The position numbers were made by a program, and so were the translations under genes. From contig NZ_OY761553.1 in NCBI RefSeq assembly GCF_963664735.1, positions 3,531,001-3,595,000 of the forward strand: a stretch of DNA of 64,000 nt, written 5' to 3'. The notes under the pieces are model-generated. The model was given only the letters and a program-made list of their open reading frames with translations, did not search any database and was not told the DNA's origin. Below are positions 19,703-28,759 of the stretch, piece after piece (position 1 is the first letter of the stretch; every line of letters starts with the position of its first letter). The DNA is from an uncultured Cohaesibacter sp. (lineage in GTDB: Bacteria; Pseudomonadota; Alphaproteobacteria; Rhizobiales; Cohaesibacteraceae).

Positions 19703-20938
19703 ATGGCTACGGAAATCAAAGTCCCTACTTTGGGTGAATCTGTTACCGAAGCAACAATCGGTCAGTGGTTCAAGGCAACTGGAGACGCTGTTCAGGCTGA
19801 TGAGCCGCTTGTCGAGCTTGAAACCGACAAGGTTACCATTGAAGTTCCTGCTCCAGTGTCCGGCACTTTGGGTGACATTGTAGCGGCAGAAGGCGAAACC
19901 GTTGAGGTTGGCGCTCTTCTGGCTATGCTGCTTGAAGGCGAAGTTGCTGCCGCAGCTCCTGCTGCCAAGAAAGAGGAGCCAAAGGCTGCTCCGGCACCGG
20001 CACCAGCTGCCGCCGCTGCTCCTGCTCCTGCTGCTCCGACCTCCATGCCACCAGCACCGAGTGCAGCCAAGATGATGGCTGAGAAAAATGTCGACCCAAC
20101 CGCAGTTGCTGGTTCCGGTGTTCGTGGGCAGGTGCTTAAAGGCGATGTTATCGATGCAATTGCCAAGGGTGTGACGGCTCCGGCTGGTGTTGCGCCTGCA
20201 GCTGCAATGCCGCGTCCGGCTTCAGCTCCGGAAGATGCCGCGCGTGAAGAACGCGTTCGCATGACCAAGCTGCGCCAGACCATTGCTCGCCGCCTGAAAG
20301 ATGCCCAGAACACCGCTGCCATGCTGACCACATTCAACGATGTGGACATGTCTGCTGTTATGGGTATGCGCAAGCAGTATAAGGATCTGTTTGAGAAAAA
20401 ACACGGTGTTCGTCTCGGATTCATGGGCTTCTTTGCAAAAGCGATTTGTAAGGCTCTGGAAGAAATTCCTGCTGTTAACGCCGAAATCGATGGCACTGAT
20501 CTGGTGTACAAGCATTTCGTCCATCTCGGTGTTGCTGTCGGCTCACCTCGCGGTCTTGTGGTTCCTGTGCTGCGTGACGCGGATCAGAAATCTCTTTCCG
20601 AGATCGAAAAAGAAATCGCTGACTTCGGTCGTCGTGCTCGCGATGGCAAGCTTTCCATTGAAGAAATGCAGGGTGGCACCTTCACCGTTTCCAACGGTGG
20701 TGTTTATGGCTCCATGATGTCCACACCGATCCTTAATGCGCCTCAGTCCGGTATTCTGGGCATGCACCGCATTGAAGAGCGTCCAGTTGTACGTGATGGT
20801 CAGATTGTTATCCGCCCGATGATGTATCTGGCTCTATCTTATGACCACCGTGTTGTTGACGGCAAAGAAGCCGTTACCTTCCTGGTCCGCATCAAGGAAA
20901 GCCTTGAGGATCCACAGCGTCTCGTTATGGATATCTAA
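19703..20938 (+). CDS. sucB: Dihydrolipoamide succinyltransferase (E2 of 2-oxoglutarate dehydrogenase)
   Basis: A 411-residue protein with one lipoyl domain ([12 protein letters not shown], lipoylated Lys43) and an Ala/Pro-rich linker near 90-115. A peripheral subunit-binding domain follows (about 112-150), then the catalytic domain with the C-terminal SYDHRVVDG active-site motif. It forms the core of the complex. Spacing of 36 bases to sucA indicates one operon. Confidence 0.96.
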   Translation: MATEIKVPTLGESVTEATIGQWFKATGDAVQADEPLVELETDKVTIEVPAPVSGTLGDIVAAEGETVEVGALLAMLLEGEVAAAAPAAKKEEPKAAPAPAPAAAAAPAPAAPTSMPPAPSAAKMMAEKNVDPTAVAGSGVRGQVLKGDVIDAIAKGVTAPAGVAPAAAMPRPASAPEDAAREERVRMTKLRQTIARRLKDAQNTAAMLTTFNDVDMSAVMGMRKQYKDLFEKKHGVRLGFMGFFAKAICKALEEIPAVNAEIDGTDLVYKHFVHLGVAVGSPRGLVVPVLRDADQKSLSEIEKEIADFGRRARDGKLSIEEMQGGTFTVSNGGVYGSMMSTPILNAPQSGILGMHRIEERPVVRDGQIVIRPMMYLALSYDHRVVDGKEAVTFLVRIKESLEDPQRLVMDI

Positions 20939-21037
20939 TATTCAGATCTATGGAACGGGGCCGTTGTGCCCCGTTTTCTTTGGAGTTTGGTTTAGTCAAA
21001 CGTTCCATCAGTACAGCATTCTTCAGGAGTGGATGAG

Positions 21038-22438
21038 ATGACTTACGACATGGTCGTGATTGGTACAGGCCCTGGCGGGTATGTTTGCGCGATTCGCGCC
21101 GCTCAGCTGGGCATGAAAGTTGCCGTGGTAGAAAAACGCAGCACCCACGGTGGTACTTGCCTGAATGTAGGCTGCATTCCTTCCAAAGCTCTGCTGCATG
21201 CATCGGAGCTGTTCGAGGAAGCTGGTCATGATTTCGAGAATATGGGTATCAAGGTTGGTAAACCGACACTCGATCTCAAGGCCATGATGGGCCACAAGCA
21301 AGACGTGATAGACGGCAATGTTGGTGGTATTGATTTCCTGTTCAAGAAGAACAAGATCGATGTCTTCCACGGAGCAGGCAAGATCCTGTCGGCAGGCAAA
21401 GTGGAAGTAACTCCGGAGAAGGGTGATGCGCAGACCGTAGAGGCCAAAGCGATCGTAATTGCCACGGGGTCCGATGTTGCTCCGCTTCCCGGTGTTGAAA
21501 TCGATGAAAAGCATGTGGTCTCTTCCACGGGTGCTTTGGAGCTGGACAAGGTTCCGGGCAAGCTTGTGGTTGTCGGCGCAGGCGTGATCGGACTTGAGCT
21601 TGGTTCCGTATGGCGCCGTCTTGGCTCGGAAGTAACCGTTGTCGAGTTCCTTGATCGTATTCTTCCGGGAATGGATGGCGAGATCGTCAAGAATGCTCAG
21701 CGTATTTTCAAGAAGCAGGGCTTTGACTTCAAGCTTGGAACCAAGGTTACTGGTGTTGAGAAGCACAAGAAGGGTGTCAAGGTTACGCTTGAACCAGCCA
21801 AGGGTGGTGAAGCGTCCGAGCTTGAAGCGGATATCGTTCTGGTGGCTATTGGCCGTCGTCCTTATACCGAGGGCTTGGGGCTGGCCGAGGCTGGCGTTGC
21901 GCTTGATGAGCGGGGCCGCGTGGAGACTGACGGACATTTCAAGACCAGCGTTGACGGCATTTACGCAATCGGTGATGTGATCGCGGGGCCAATGCTTGCG
22001 CACAAGGCGGAAGATGATGGTGTTGCTCTGGCTGAGATTCTGGCAGGGCAGGCAGGCCATGTGGATTACAATCTCGTCCCGGGAGTTGTCTATACGATGC
22101 CGGAAATCGCTGTTCTGGGTAAAACGGAAGAGGCTTTGAAAGAAACTGGCGTGGCTTACAATGTTGGCAAGTTCCCCTTCACGGCCAATGGCCGTGCCAA
22201 GGCACAGCGTCACACAGAAGGCTTCGTCAAGATCCTGGCTGACAAGGTGACTGACAAGGTGCTTGGCGTTCACATGATTGGTGCTGGCGTTGGCGAGATG
22301 ATCCATGAAACATCTGTGCTGATGGCATTCTCTGGCTCAGCTGAAGATCTGGCTCGCACGATCCATGCGCATCCGACGCTGTCTGAGGCGGTCAAGGAAG
22401 CGGCATTGGCAGTCGATAAACGCCCGATCCACATGTAA
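21038..22438 (+). CDS. lpd: Dihydrolipoamide dehydrogenase (E3)
   Basis: This 466-residue flavoprotein reoxidises the lipoyl group of SucB with NAD. FAD binds at GTGPGGYVCA, the redox disulfide is Cys41-Cys46 in GGTCLNVGCIPSK, NAD binds at GAGVIGLELG, and the C-terminal HAHPTLSE carries the catalytic His-Glu pair. ATG 21038 lies 8 bases after AGGAG. An in-frame GTG at 21029 overlaps that ribosome site and is less likely. A strong terminator follows. Confidence 0.95.
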   Translation: MTYDMVVIGTGPGGYVCAIRAAQLGMKVAVVEKRSTHGGTCLNVGCIPSKALLHASELFEEAGHDFENMGIKVGKPTLDLKAMMGHKQDVIDGNVGGIDFLFKKNKIDVFHGAGKILSAGKVEVTPEKGDAQTVEAKAIVIATGSDVAPLPGVEIDEKHVVSSTGALELDKVPGKLVVVGAGVIGLELGSVWRRLGSEVTVVEFLDRILPGMDGEIVKNAQRIFKKQGFDFKLGTKVTGVEKHKKGVKVTLEPAKGGEASELEADIVLVAIGRRPYTEGLGLAEAGVALDERGRVETDGHFKTSVDGIYAIGDVIAGPMLAHKAEDDGVALAEILAGQAGHVDYNLVPGVVYTMPEIAVLGKTEEALKETGVAYNVGKFPFTANGRAKAQRHTEGFVKILADKVTDKVLGVHMIGAGVGEMIHETSVLMAFSGSAEDLARTIHAHPTLSEAVKEAALAVDKRPIHM

Positions 22439-22464
22439 TAGGCTTGCCCTATCTCAAATGCTAA

Positions 22465-22498
22465 AGGTCACTTTCAGAATTGGAAGTGACCTTTTTTT
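22465..22498 (+). terminator. Terminator of the suc-lpd cluster
   Basis: AGGTCACTT pairs with AAGTGACCT (9 bp) and runs straight into seven T. The left edge of the IS200-type element lies immediately after it. Confidence 0.92.
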
Positions 22499-22562
22499 GT
22501 ATCTGCAATAAACCTCCACCTACGGTGGAGGACTGGACAAGTTTTACAATTTCGGTAAGAGA

Positions 22563-22609
22563 CCTCCTCACTTGAACCATTGGCGTGGTTTTAAGATCAA
22601 ATGAGGAGG
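22563..22609 (+). promoter_or_regulatory. Hairpin hiding the tnpA ribosome-binding site
   Basis: CCTCCTCA (22563-22570) is perfectly complementary to TGAGGAGG (22602-22609), which contains the tnpA Shine-Dalgarno. Folding would block translation, as described for IS200 of enterobacteria. Confidence 0.7.
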
Positions 22610-22614
22610 TTTTC

Positions 22615-23049
22615 ATGGACAAAAATCACCTATCACACAGCACGTGGGACTGCAAATATCACGTAGTTTTTGGTTCCAAATACAGGACCAAACGTCTATA
22701 CGGGGACTTGCGTCTTGAGTTGAGAGATCAGTTCACCAAATTGGCGTCCCAAAAGGGGTGCCATATTGATGAAGGGCAACTTATGCCTGATCATGTGCAT
22801 ATGCTGATCTCGATCCCACCCAAATACTCAGTGGCTCATATCGTCGGATTTCTCAAAGGTAAGACGGCTCTTTATGTGGCAAACAAATATGCCAGAAAGT
22901 GCCGCTACAAGGGGTATCACTTTTGGGCACGTGGATATTTTGTCTCGACAACAGGCTATCAAGAGGAGGTCGTCAGACGTTATATCCGCAATCAAGAAAA
23001 GCAAGATAAGGCAGCAGATTATGCAGATCTGTTCAAGCCTAACTATTAA
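22615..23049 (+). CDS. tnpA: IS200/IS605-family transposase TnpA (Y1 HUH)
   Basis: A 144-residue single-strand transposase. The HUH motif is visible in MPDHVHMLISIP and the catalytic Tyr is expected in the helix STTGYQEEVVRRYIRNQE near the C-terminus. The usual HSTWDCKYHVVFGSKYR start is present, and length and ends look intact. It excises and inserts single-stranded element DNA. ATG 22615 follows the AGGAGG site that the upstream hairpin can sequester. Confidence 0.9.
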   Translation: MDKNHLSHSTWDCKYHVVFGSKYRTKRLYGDLRLELRDQFTKLASQKGCHIDEGQLMPDHVHMLISIPPKYSVAHIVGFLKGKTALYVANKYARKCRYKGYHFWARGYFVSTTGYQEEVVRRYIRNQEKQDKAADYADLFKPNY

Positions 23050-23168
23050 AGCGTAACAAAACCACTTCCAGTGGTTCAAGCGTAGCGTTTCAAACCTCCC
23101 CCTCTGGGGGAGGTCATGACTTGTATCTACTCATGTTTTCAAGATGAAATGAAGCAGCGGATCGATGA

Positions 23169-23579
23169 CTATTTGCGCCAAAGAACAAATGTGCGGGTCG
23201 TATTTGGCTTTTTGGGGTCGTGAAAGTCATCGTAGACCGTTGCATCCATGCGCTTGCCATTAATGGTGACTGTCACTGTGCGGCGGGCAAAGAAGGTGTT
23301 GTAGCCCACAGTAAGGCTCGAGGAACTGTTCAGATGCGCTATGGAGCGACCCCAGGTGCAGTCTCTGGGCGCGCAGGAAGTGTAGGCCTTCACTTGTATG
23401 TGCGGAACAGTGTGCGCGTTGCAAACTTCTTTGATTTCCAGTTTGGTGAGGTCAGACCGAGGGCCGGCAAATGGATTTTCCCAAGTGCCCAAAGTTTGGC
23501 TATCAACGCAATGCCCTGCCTGCGCCGAAGGAGCAAGGAATAGCGATAGAAAAATAATCAAAGCGGCTCGATATACCAT
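23169..23579 (-). CDS. Secreted small protein, unknown function
   Basis: The 136-residue protein begins with a clear signal peptide (hydrophobic core ALIIFLSLFLAPSAQA, cut expected after AQA), so it should be exported. The mature part starts with GHCVDSQTLGTWENP and contains four Cys, including CAPRDCTWG. A beta-rich pattern follows (SLTVGYNTFFARRTVTVTINGKRMDATVYDDFHD). The GTW...CxPxDCxWG pattern recalls a widespread unnamed beta-sandwich-like repeat in secreted bacterial proteins; I cannot assign a function. The ribosome site GGAGG is 6 bases from the ATG. Confidence 0.7.
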   Translation of the reverse strand: MVYRAALIIFLSLFLAPSAQAGHCVDSQTLGTWENPFAGPRSDLTKLEIKEVCNAHTVPHIQVKAYTSCAPRDCTWGRSIAHLNSSSSLTVGYNTFFARRTVTVTINGKRMDATVYDDFHDPKKPNTTRTFVLWRK

Positions 23580-23802
23580 TTGGTTCCTCCGATATATCGT
23601 TCGTTTGACAAATTTGCGCTTATAGTTAAAACGCCTCTATTTTAGTATAACTAAATTTAATTACGCGGACATTAAGAAAATAGCTCTGATTCTGTATAGT
23701 TGTGTCTTTAATTTAATGAATTGCTACTCTGCAGTTTGTTTTTCTTTATTGTTAAATTTAAGATTGTCTATATTTACAATCATTGATGAGCTCTATTTAC
23801 CT

Positions 23803-24762
23803 CTAGGATCGTGGATGGCTATTTTGATATATATTCAATAATTCGGATAGCTCTACTTCAGTGTAAGCTTGTGTGGTGGAAAGACTGGCGTGGCCAAGTA
23901 ATTCCTGAATGGTGCGCAAATCTCCGCCGCCAGCCAGCAGATGGGTGGCAAAAGAGTGCCGTAGTGCGTGAGGTGTGGCGCTATCGGGCAATCCCAAAGC
24001 GCCACGCATCGAAGCAATTGTCTTTTGCACGATACGAGGATTGAGAGCGCCACCACGCACACCTCTGAAAAGGGGCTCTGCCGCATCCAGCTCAAAAGGG
24101 CATAGCGCCAGATAGTTGTGAAGAGCCGAACGCACGACAGGGAGCACAGGAAGGCGGCGCTGCTTGCCGCCCTTGCCGGTGATGGTTATCGCATTCTGGT
24201 CCGCCGCAGGTGCTGTGGCGGGAGTGAGGGACAGGGCTTCCGAGATGCGAAGGCCAACGGCATAGAGCAGCAGCATGATCGCTGTGTCCCGGGCAACGAC
24301 CCAAGGATCCGTGGCGAGTGATTCGGCAGGATCAACGAGTTGGGTCGCTTTTTCGACAGAGAGAGGCTTGGGTAGTGAGCGGGAATATTTCGGCGTCTGT
24401 ATCGCGCTGAACGGCGCACTTGATGCCAAATTTTGTTCTTCGAGGAATTTTACGAATGACCTGATGCCTGCCATGGAACGTGCCAAGGAGCGAGAGCCGG
24501 TACCTAGACGCCTTCGTGCTGCCATGAAGGCACGTACATCGGCTGGCCGTAACTGGATGAAGTGTGGCAAATCAGCTACTTCGCCCATATGCTGGGTGAG
24601 GAACGATAGAAACTGATCGATATCCCGATCATAAGCCTCAAGTGTAGCCGGGGACAGGCGGCGCTCTGCGTCAAGGCTTTGCAGCCAGCTTTTCTGCTTT
24701 GCTCGAAGTGCTGGGGTGGCGACGATCAGTGGGGCGTCGTCTTTTATCTGATGTTTCGCCAT
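23803..24762 (-). CDS. xerC: Tyrosine recombinase XerC
   Basis: A 319-residue recombinase with all catalytic residues: Arg172 (GLRISEAL), Lys197 (GKGGK), His265 and Arg268 (HALRHSFATH), His291 (LGHASLSTT) and Tyr300. The N-terminal SAM-like core-binding domain spans about 20-110. With XerD it resolves chromosome dimers at dif during division. Size, lack of phage features and location near priA argue for the housekeeping enzyme rather than an integrase. Confidence 0.9.
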   Translation of the reverse strand: MAKHQIKDDAPLIVATPALRAKQKSWLQSLDAERRLSPATLEAYDRDIDQFLSFLTQHMGEVADLPHFIQLRPADVRAFMAARRRLGTGSRSLARSMAGIRSFVKFLEEQNLASSAPFSAIQTPKYSRSLPKPLSVEKATQLVDPAESLATDPWVVARDTAIMLLLYAVGLRISEALSLTPATAPAADQNAITITGKGGKQRRLPVLPVVRSALHNYLALCPFELDAAEPLFRGVRGGALNPRIVQKTIASMRGALGLPDSATPHALRHSFATHLLAGGGDLRTIQELLGHASLSTTQAYTEVELSELLNIYQNSHPRS

Positions 24763-24821
24763 TATGCTATCTCGCCGTATTTTCCGCTGCGAATGGGAGG
24801 AGGTTCACCGAACGGGAGAAT

Positions 24822-24856
24822 CAAAAACCCCGATGCAGGTAGGACCAGCATCGGGG
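24822..24856 (-). terminator. Terminator of the transaldolase gene
   Basis: Read on the minus strand, CCCCGATGC pairs with GCATCGGGG (9 bp) and ends in TTTTT. Confidence 0.88.
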
Positions 24857-24910
24857 ATAAAATTTACATAAGCTTTAAGGCCGTTTTTTGCCTGCCTTAT
24901 GCAAAGCTCA

Positions 24911-25564
24911 TCAGAGAATGGACTGGCCGGTGGTTGCCCAGTCTTTCATGAACTGTTCGATACCTTTATCGGTCAGGGCATGGTTGGCAAGGCCCTTGAT
25001 CACTGCAGGTGGGATGGTTGCAACATCGGCGCCAGCCAGTGCACATTCTTTAACGTGGTTGGCATTGCGGATAGACGCAGCCAGAATTTCGGTTTCGAAG
25101 CCGTAATTATCGTAGATCGTACGGATGTCTTCGATCAGTTCCATGCCGTCGATGTTCAGATCATCAAGGCGACCGATGAATGGGGAAATGAAGGTTGCAC
25201 CGGCTTTTGCTGCCAGAAGAGCCTGGTTAGCCGAGAAGCACAAGGTTACGTTGACCATGTGGCCTTCATCGGTAAGGGCTTTACAGGTTTTCAAACCATC
25301 GATGGTCAAAGGAACTTTGATGGCAATGTTGTTTGCGATTTTCAAAAGTTCTTTTGCTTCAGCAAGCATTTTTTCGGTTTCAAGCGCAGTCACTTCCGCG
25401 GAAACCGGTCCGTCCGTGATTTCGCAGATCTCAGCGATGACTTCTTTGAAGTCGCGGCCGGATTTCACGATCAGGGAAGGGTTGGTGGTTACACCGTCGA
25501 TCAGGCCTGTTGACGCCAGTTCGCGGATATCTTTGGTTTCGGCAGTATCGACGAAGAATTTCAT
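24911..25564 (-). CDS. tal: Small transaldolase (TalC/fructose-6-phosphate aldolase family)
   Basis: This 217-residue decameric-type transaldolase starts [16 protein letters not shown]. It has GVTTNPSLI and the Schiff-base Lys83 in NIAIKVPLT, then SPFIGRLDD and EILAASIRN. It works in the pentose phosphate pathway; members of this short family may instead act as fructose-6-phosphate aldolases, which sequence alone does not settle. ATG 25564 has a GGAG site and matches the family start; upstream in-frame ATGs would add an unconserved leader. It is divergent from priA. Confidence 0.92.
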   Translation of the reverse strand: MKFFVDTAETKDIRELASTGLIDGVTTNPSLIVKSGRDFKEVIAEICEITDGPVSAEVTALETEKMLAEAKELLKIANNIAIKVPLTIDGLKTCKALTDEGHMVNVTLCFSANQALLAAKAGATFISPFIGRLDDLNIDGMELIEDIRTIYDNYGFETEILAASIRNANHVKECALAGADVATIPPAVIKGLANHALTDKGIEQFMKDWATTGQSIL

Positions 25565-25728
25565 TGTCTTTCGTGCTCCGTTTCCGTTAGCCATGAATAC
25601 GCGACTACCAGATTGGAAATCGCAGGCGGGGTACGATATGTTCATTAAACCAAAGTTCGCTGGTCGTCAGCCCACCTCAAAGGCGAAATCAATTTATTTG
25701 TTTCCTTCACAAAGGAAAAGGGATCATC

Positions 25729-27945
25729 TTGTCGTCAAAGCGTCAAATTGTGTCAGTTCTTGTGCCGGTTTATGTGGATAGTTGTTACAGCTATCGAGTG
25801 CCCGGCGATTCGGCATCTTTGTTCGAAGATGAGGCGAATAGCGGGTTTTCTGGTGGTCTTGAGCCCGGTCAGGTGGTCAAAGTGCCATTGGGGCCGCGGT
25901 CTGTGCTCGGCGTCGTCTGGGATGATTCAAGTGAATTCATGGACGAATCGCGTATCAAGGATGTGCAGCACGTCTATGAGGGCGTTCGGCTGTCGTATGA
26001 ATTCCGTAAATTTGTTGATTGGATTGCACAATATACACTGGCGCAGCGCGGAATGGTGTTGCGGATGGTTTTGCGTGGTGAGGATGCGCTTTTCCCGCCG
26101 AGGCCCGTGGCGGCTTTTCGGTTGACCGGAGATGCTCCCGAGCGCATGACCAAGGCGCGGGCGCGCGTGGTTGAAGCTATGGAAGGCGGGCTTGCAGAAA
26201 CCAAAGCCGCAATTGCCGAGCGCTGTGGCGTGTCGCCTTCGGTTGTTGATGGGTTGGTGAAAAGCGGAACGCTGTCGCCTTGTCAACTGCCGCCTCCGGC
26301 CTTGATGGGGTTGCCTGAGGCTGATTTTGCTCCACCTTCTCTTTCTGACTTGCAGACTAAGGCTGCCGAAGAAATTCGGCAGATCGTAAAAGCACAGCAG
26401 TTTGAAGTGATTCTTCTTGATGGTGTTACCGGCTCGGGCAAGACAGAGGTCTATTTTGAAGGGGTTGCAGAAGCGATTCGTTCGGGAAAGCAGGTGCTTA
26501 TAATGGTGCCTGAAATTGCGTTGACCGATGCCTTTTTAAGCCGGTTTGAAAGCCGTTTTGGTGTGCGACCGGGGGAATGGCACTCTGGACAAGCGCAGCG
26601 CTATAAGAATCTCGTTTGGCGCGGCGTCGCAACGGGTGAAGTGCAAGTCGTTGTTGGTGCTCGTTCTTCTCTGATGCTGCCCTTCCGGGATCTTGGCCTT
26701 ATTGTTGTCGATGAAGAGCATGACGGTGCCTACAAACAGGAAGACCGCGTCATTTATAATGCTCGCGACATGTCCGTTGTGCGTGGGCACCTGTCCGGCT
26801 TTCCGGTGATTCTGGCCAGTGCGACACCTTCTGTTGAAAGCCGCAACAATGCAGATCAGGGGCGCTATCGTCACATCAAGTTGTCAAGCCGCTATGGCGG
26901 GCAGTCCATGCCGGATATTTCTCTTATTGATATGCGGGCAAATCCGCCGGAGAAGGGGAGCTGGCTTTCTCCAATATTGATTGATGCGGTCAATGAAACC
27001 CTTGAGGCCGGGCAGCAGAGCCTTTTGTTTCTCAACCGGCGCGGCTATGCGCCGTTGACCCTTTGCCGGACATGTGGACATCGTTTCCAATGTCCCAACT
27101 GCTCAACCTGGTTGGTCGAGCACAGGTTTCGCAAGCAGCTCGTCTGCCACCATTGTGGCCATACCGAGCCAGTGCCCCCTGTTTGCCCGCAATGCGGAGA
27201 TGAACATAGTCTGGTGGCCTGCGGGCCTGGTGTGGAGCGCATCGCCGAAGAGGCTGCCAGCCGGTGGCCGGACCGTAGAATCGTCATCTTGTCCAGTGAT
27301 CTTATTCATGGCGTGCAGCAGTTGCGCGCTGAACTGGATACTATTTCTTCGGGCAGAGCAGACATTGTTATTGGAACACAGCTGGTTGCCAAGGGGCATA
27401 ATTTCCCCGCAATGACGCTGGTTGGGGTGATTGATGCCGATCTTGGTCTTGCCCATGGGGACCTTCGCGCCGGAGAAAAAGTGTTCCAAACGCTGGCGCA
27501 AGTGACCGGACGAGCGGGGCGTATTCAGGGGCAGGGACGGGGCTTGTTACAGAGCTATGTGCCTGAACATCCTGTTATTGCTGCGCTTGCGAAGGGCGAT
27601 CGGGAAGAGTTTTACACATATGAGTTGGACCAACGTCGTAAAGCAGCTATGCCTCCTTTCGGACGGTTGGCTGCCGTTATTTTGTCTTCCGAGCAGCGAG
27701 AGGCCGCTTTGGGCTATGGCCGGGAGATGGTCAGAGCGGTTCCCCATGAGGAAGGAGTGCGCGTGCTGGGGCCTGCTGAAGCGCCAATTTCTGTGCTTCG
27801 CGGGCGGTTCCGTTTCCGGCTGCTGGTGACTGCGCCGCGCTCGTTTTCCTTGTCTCTGTGGGTGCGGAACTGGCTTGCCCAATGTCCTAAAAGCGCAGGA
27901 TCATTACGTATACAAATTGATATCGACCCAGTGTCTTTTGTCTAA
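25729..27945 (+). CDS. priA: Primosomal protein N' (replication restart helicase PriA)
   Basis: A 738-residue DEXH helicase that reloads the replisome at stalled forks. It has Walker A GVTGSGKTEVYFE, the DEEHDGAYKQ motif II and the zinc-binding Cys cluster CRTCGHRFQCPNCSTW...CHHCGH...CPQCG. The C-terminal GRAGR helicase motif VI is present. The start is TTG 25729, preceded by AAGGAAAAGGGA; no better in-frame start fits the family N-terminus. It stands between the divergent transaldolase gene and the atp operon. Confidence 0.94.
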   Translation: MSSKRQIVSVLVPVYVDSCYSYRVPGDSASLFEDEANSGFSGGLEPGQVVKVPLGPRSVLGVVWDDSSEFMDESRIKDVQHVYEGVRLSYEFRKFVDWIAQYTLAQRGMVLRMVLRGEDALFPPRPVAAFRLTGDAPERMTKARARVVEAMEGGLAETKAAIAERCGVSPSVVDGLVKSGTLSPCQLPPPALMGLPEADFAPPSLSDLQTKAAEEIRQIVKAQQFEVILLDGVTGSGKTEVYFEGVAEAIRSGKQVLIMVPEIALTDAFLSRFESRFGVRPGEWHSGQAQRYKNLVWRGVATGEVQVVVGARSSLMLPFRDLGLIVVDEEHDGAYKQEDRVIYNARDMSVVRGHLSGFPVILASATPSVESRNNADQGRYRHIKLSSRYGGQSMPDISLIDMRANPPEKGSWLSPILIDAVNETLEAGQQSLLFLNRRGYAPLTLCRTCGHRFQCPNCSTWLVEHRFRKQLVCHHCGHTEPVPPVCPQCGDEHSLVACGPGVERIAEEAASRWPDRRIVILSSDLIHGVQQLRAELDTISSGRADIVIGTQLVAKGHNFPAMTLVGVIDADLGLAHGDLRAGEKVFQTLAQVTGRAGRIQGQGRGLLQSYVPEHPVIAALAKGDREEFYTYELDQRRKAAMPPFGRLAAVILSSEQREAALGYGREMVRAVPHEEGVRVLGPAEAPISVLRGRFRFRLLVTAPRSFSLSLWVRNWLAQCPKSAGSLRIQIDIDPVSFV

Positions 27946-28180
27946 TTTTTGTGCTTATGCGAGCAACGGAAATTGTGTAGAACAGGGCCATAAGGCAATA
28001 TTCCCGATAGGTTTTACGACTTATGGCTTTAAGCGCAATGTTGCGCATGCTCATTCCATGTGCTAGACGAGCTAGCGGTTTCAGGGAATTATATCCCCGG
28101 ACAGATGAGACGGGCTTCCAAGGGAGATAAGGGCTTTTGATGGCTCATGTTTTCGGTAAAGAATTGGGAGTATTCTCCAA

Positions 28181-28759
28181 ATGTCAGAGAGCGACCAAGT
28201 GACAGATACTAATTCAGATGTTTCAGGAGTAGCCGGACGTTACGCTCGCGCGTTGTTCGATCTTGCTCTGGAAGAAAAGGCAGTAGATGCGGCGGAAGCA
28301 GATCTTGCTCGTATCGAAGCCATTATGAATGAAAGTGAAGACTTTATGCGGCTTGTACAAAGCCCGGTTTTCACCGCTGAAGAGCAACTCGCTGCTGTTT
28401 CGGCGATTTTGGACAAAGCCGGGATCGTCGGCATTGTCGGAAATTTTGTTCGTGTCGTTGCTCATAATCGCCGGCTGTTCTCTCTGCCGGGTATTATCAA
28501 AGCTTTTCGCAAAATTCTTTCCATCCAACGTGGTGAGCAGGTGGCTGAAGTCACTTCCGCGAAACCTCTTGGCGATGAAGACTTGACGGCGCTTAAGGCG
28601 TCTCTCAAGGAGGCATTGGGCAAGGATATTGCAATTCATGCCAAGGTCGATGCAGATATTCTGGGTGGCCTTGTAGTAAAAGTAGGCTCGCGGATGATTG
28701 ACTCATCTGTGCGCACTAAACTCAACTCGCTCAAGATTGCACTGAAAGAGGTCGGCTGA
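28181..28759 (+). CDS. atpH: ATP synthase F1 delta subunit
   Basis: This 192-residue subunit links the F1 head to the peripheral stalk. The N-terminal [15 protein letters not shown] and C-terminal [25 protein letters not shown] are diagnostic. It is the first gene of atpHAGDC. Its TGA overlaps the atpA ATG by one base, giving tight translational coupling. The Fo genes atpIBEF are not in this window, as is usual in alphaproteobacteria, where they are encoded elsewhere. Confidence 0.95.
   Translation: MSESDQVTDTNSDVSGVAGRYARALFDLALEEKAVDAAEADLARIEAIMNESEDFMRLVQSPVFTAEEQLAAVSAILDKAGIVGIVGNFVRVVAHNRRLFSLPGIIKAFRKILSIQRGEQVAEVTSAKPLGDEDLTALKASLKEALGKDIAIHAKVDADILGGLVVKVGSRMIDSSVRTKLNSLKIALKEVG

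Larger units (their letters stand above)
22505..23120 (+). mobile_element. IS200-type insertion sequence (IS200/IS605 family, tnpA only)
   Basis: A single HUH transposase gene is framed by subterminal hairpins typical of this family. The left hairpin is CCTCCACC-TAC-GGTGGAGG (22513-22531) and the right CCTCCCCC-TCT-GGGGGAGG (23095-23113). There are no terminal inverted repeats and no tnpB. The exact tips are not visible. The limits given lie between two copies of TTGTATCT (22497-22504 and 23121-23128), which may be chance because the family does not duplicate its target. Confidence 0.75.

Noticed and set aside
22497-23128. TTGTATCT repeats as a true target-site duplication of the IS200-type element
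   Set aside because: IS200/IS605 elements insert without duplication; the repeats are reported only as an observation.
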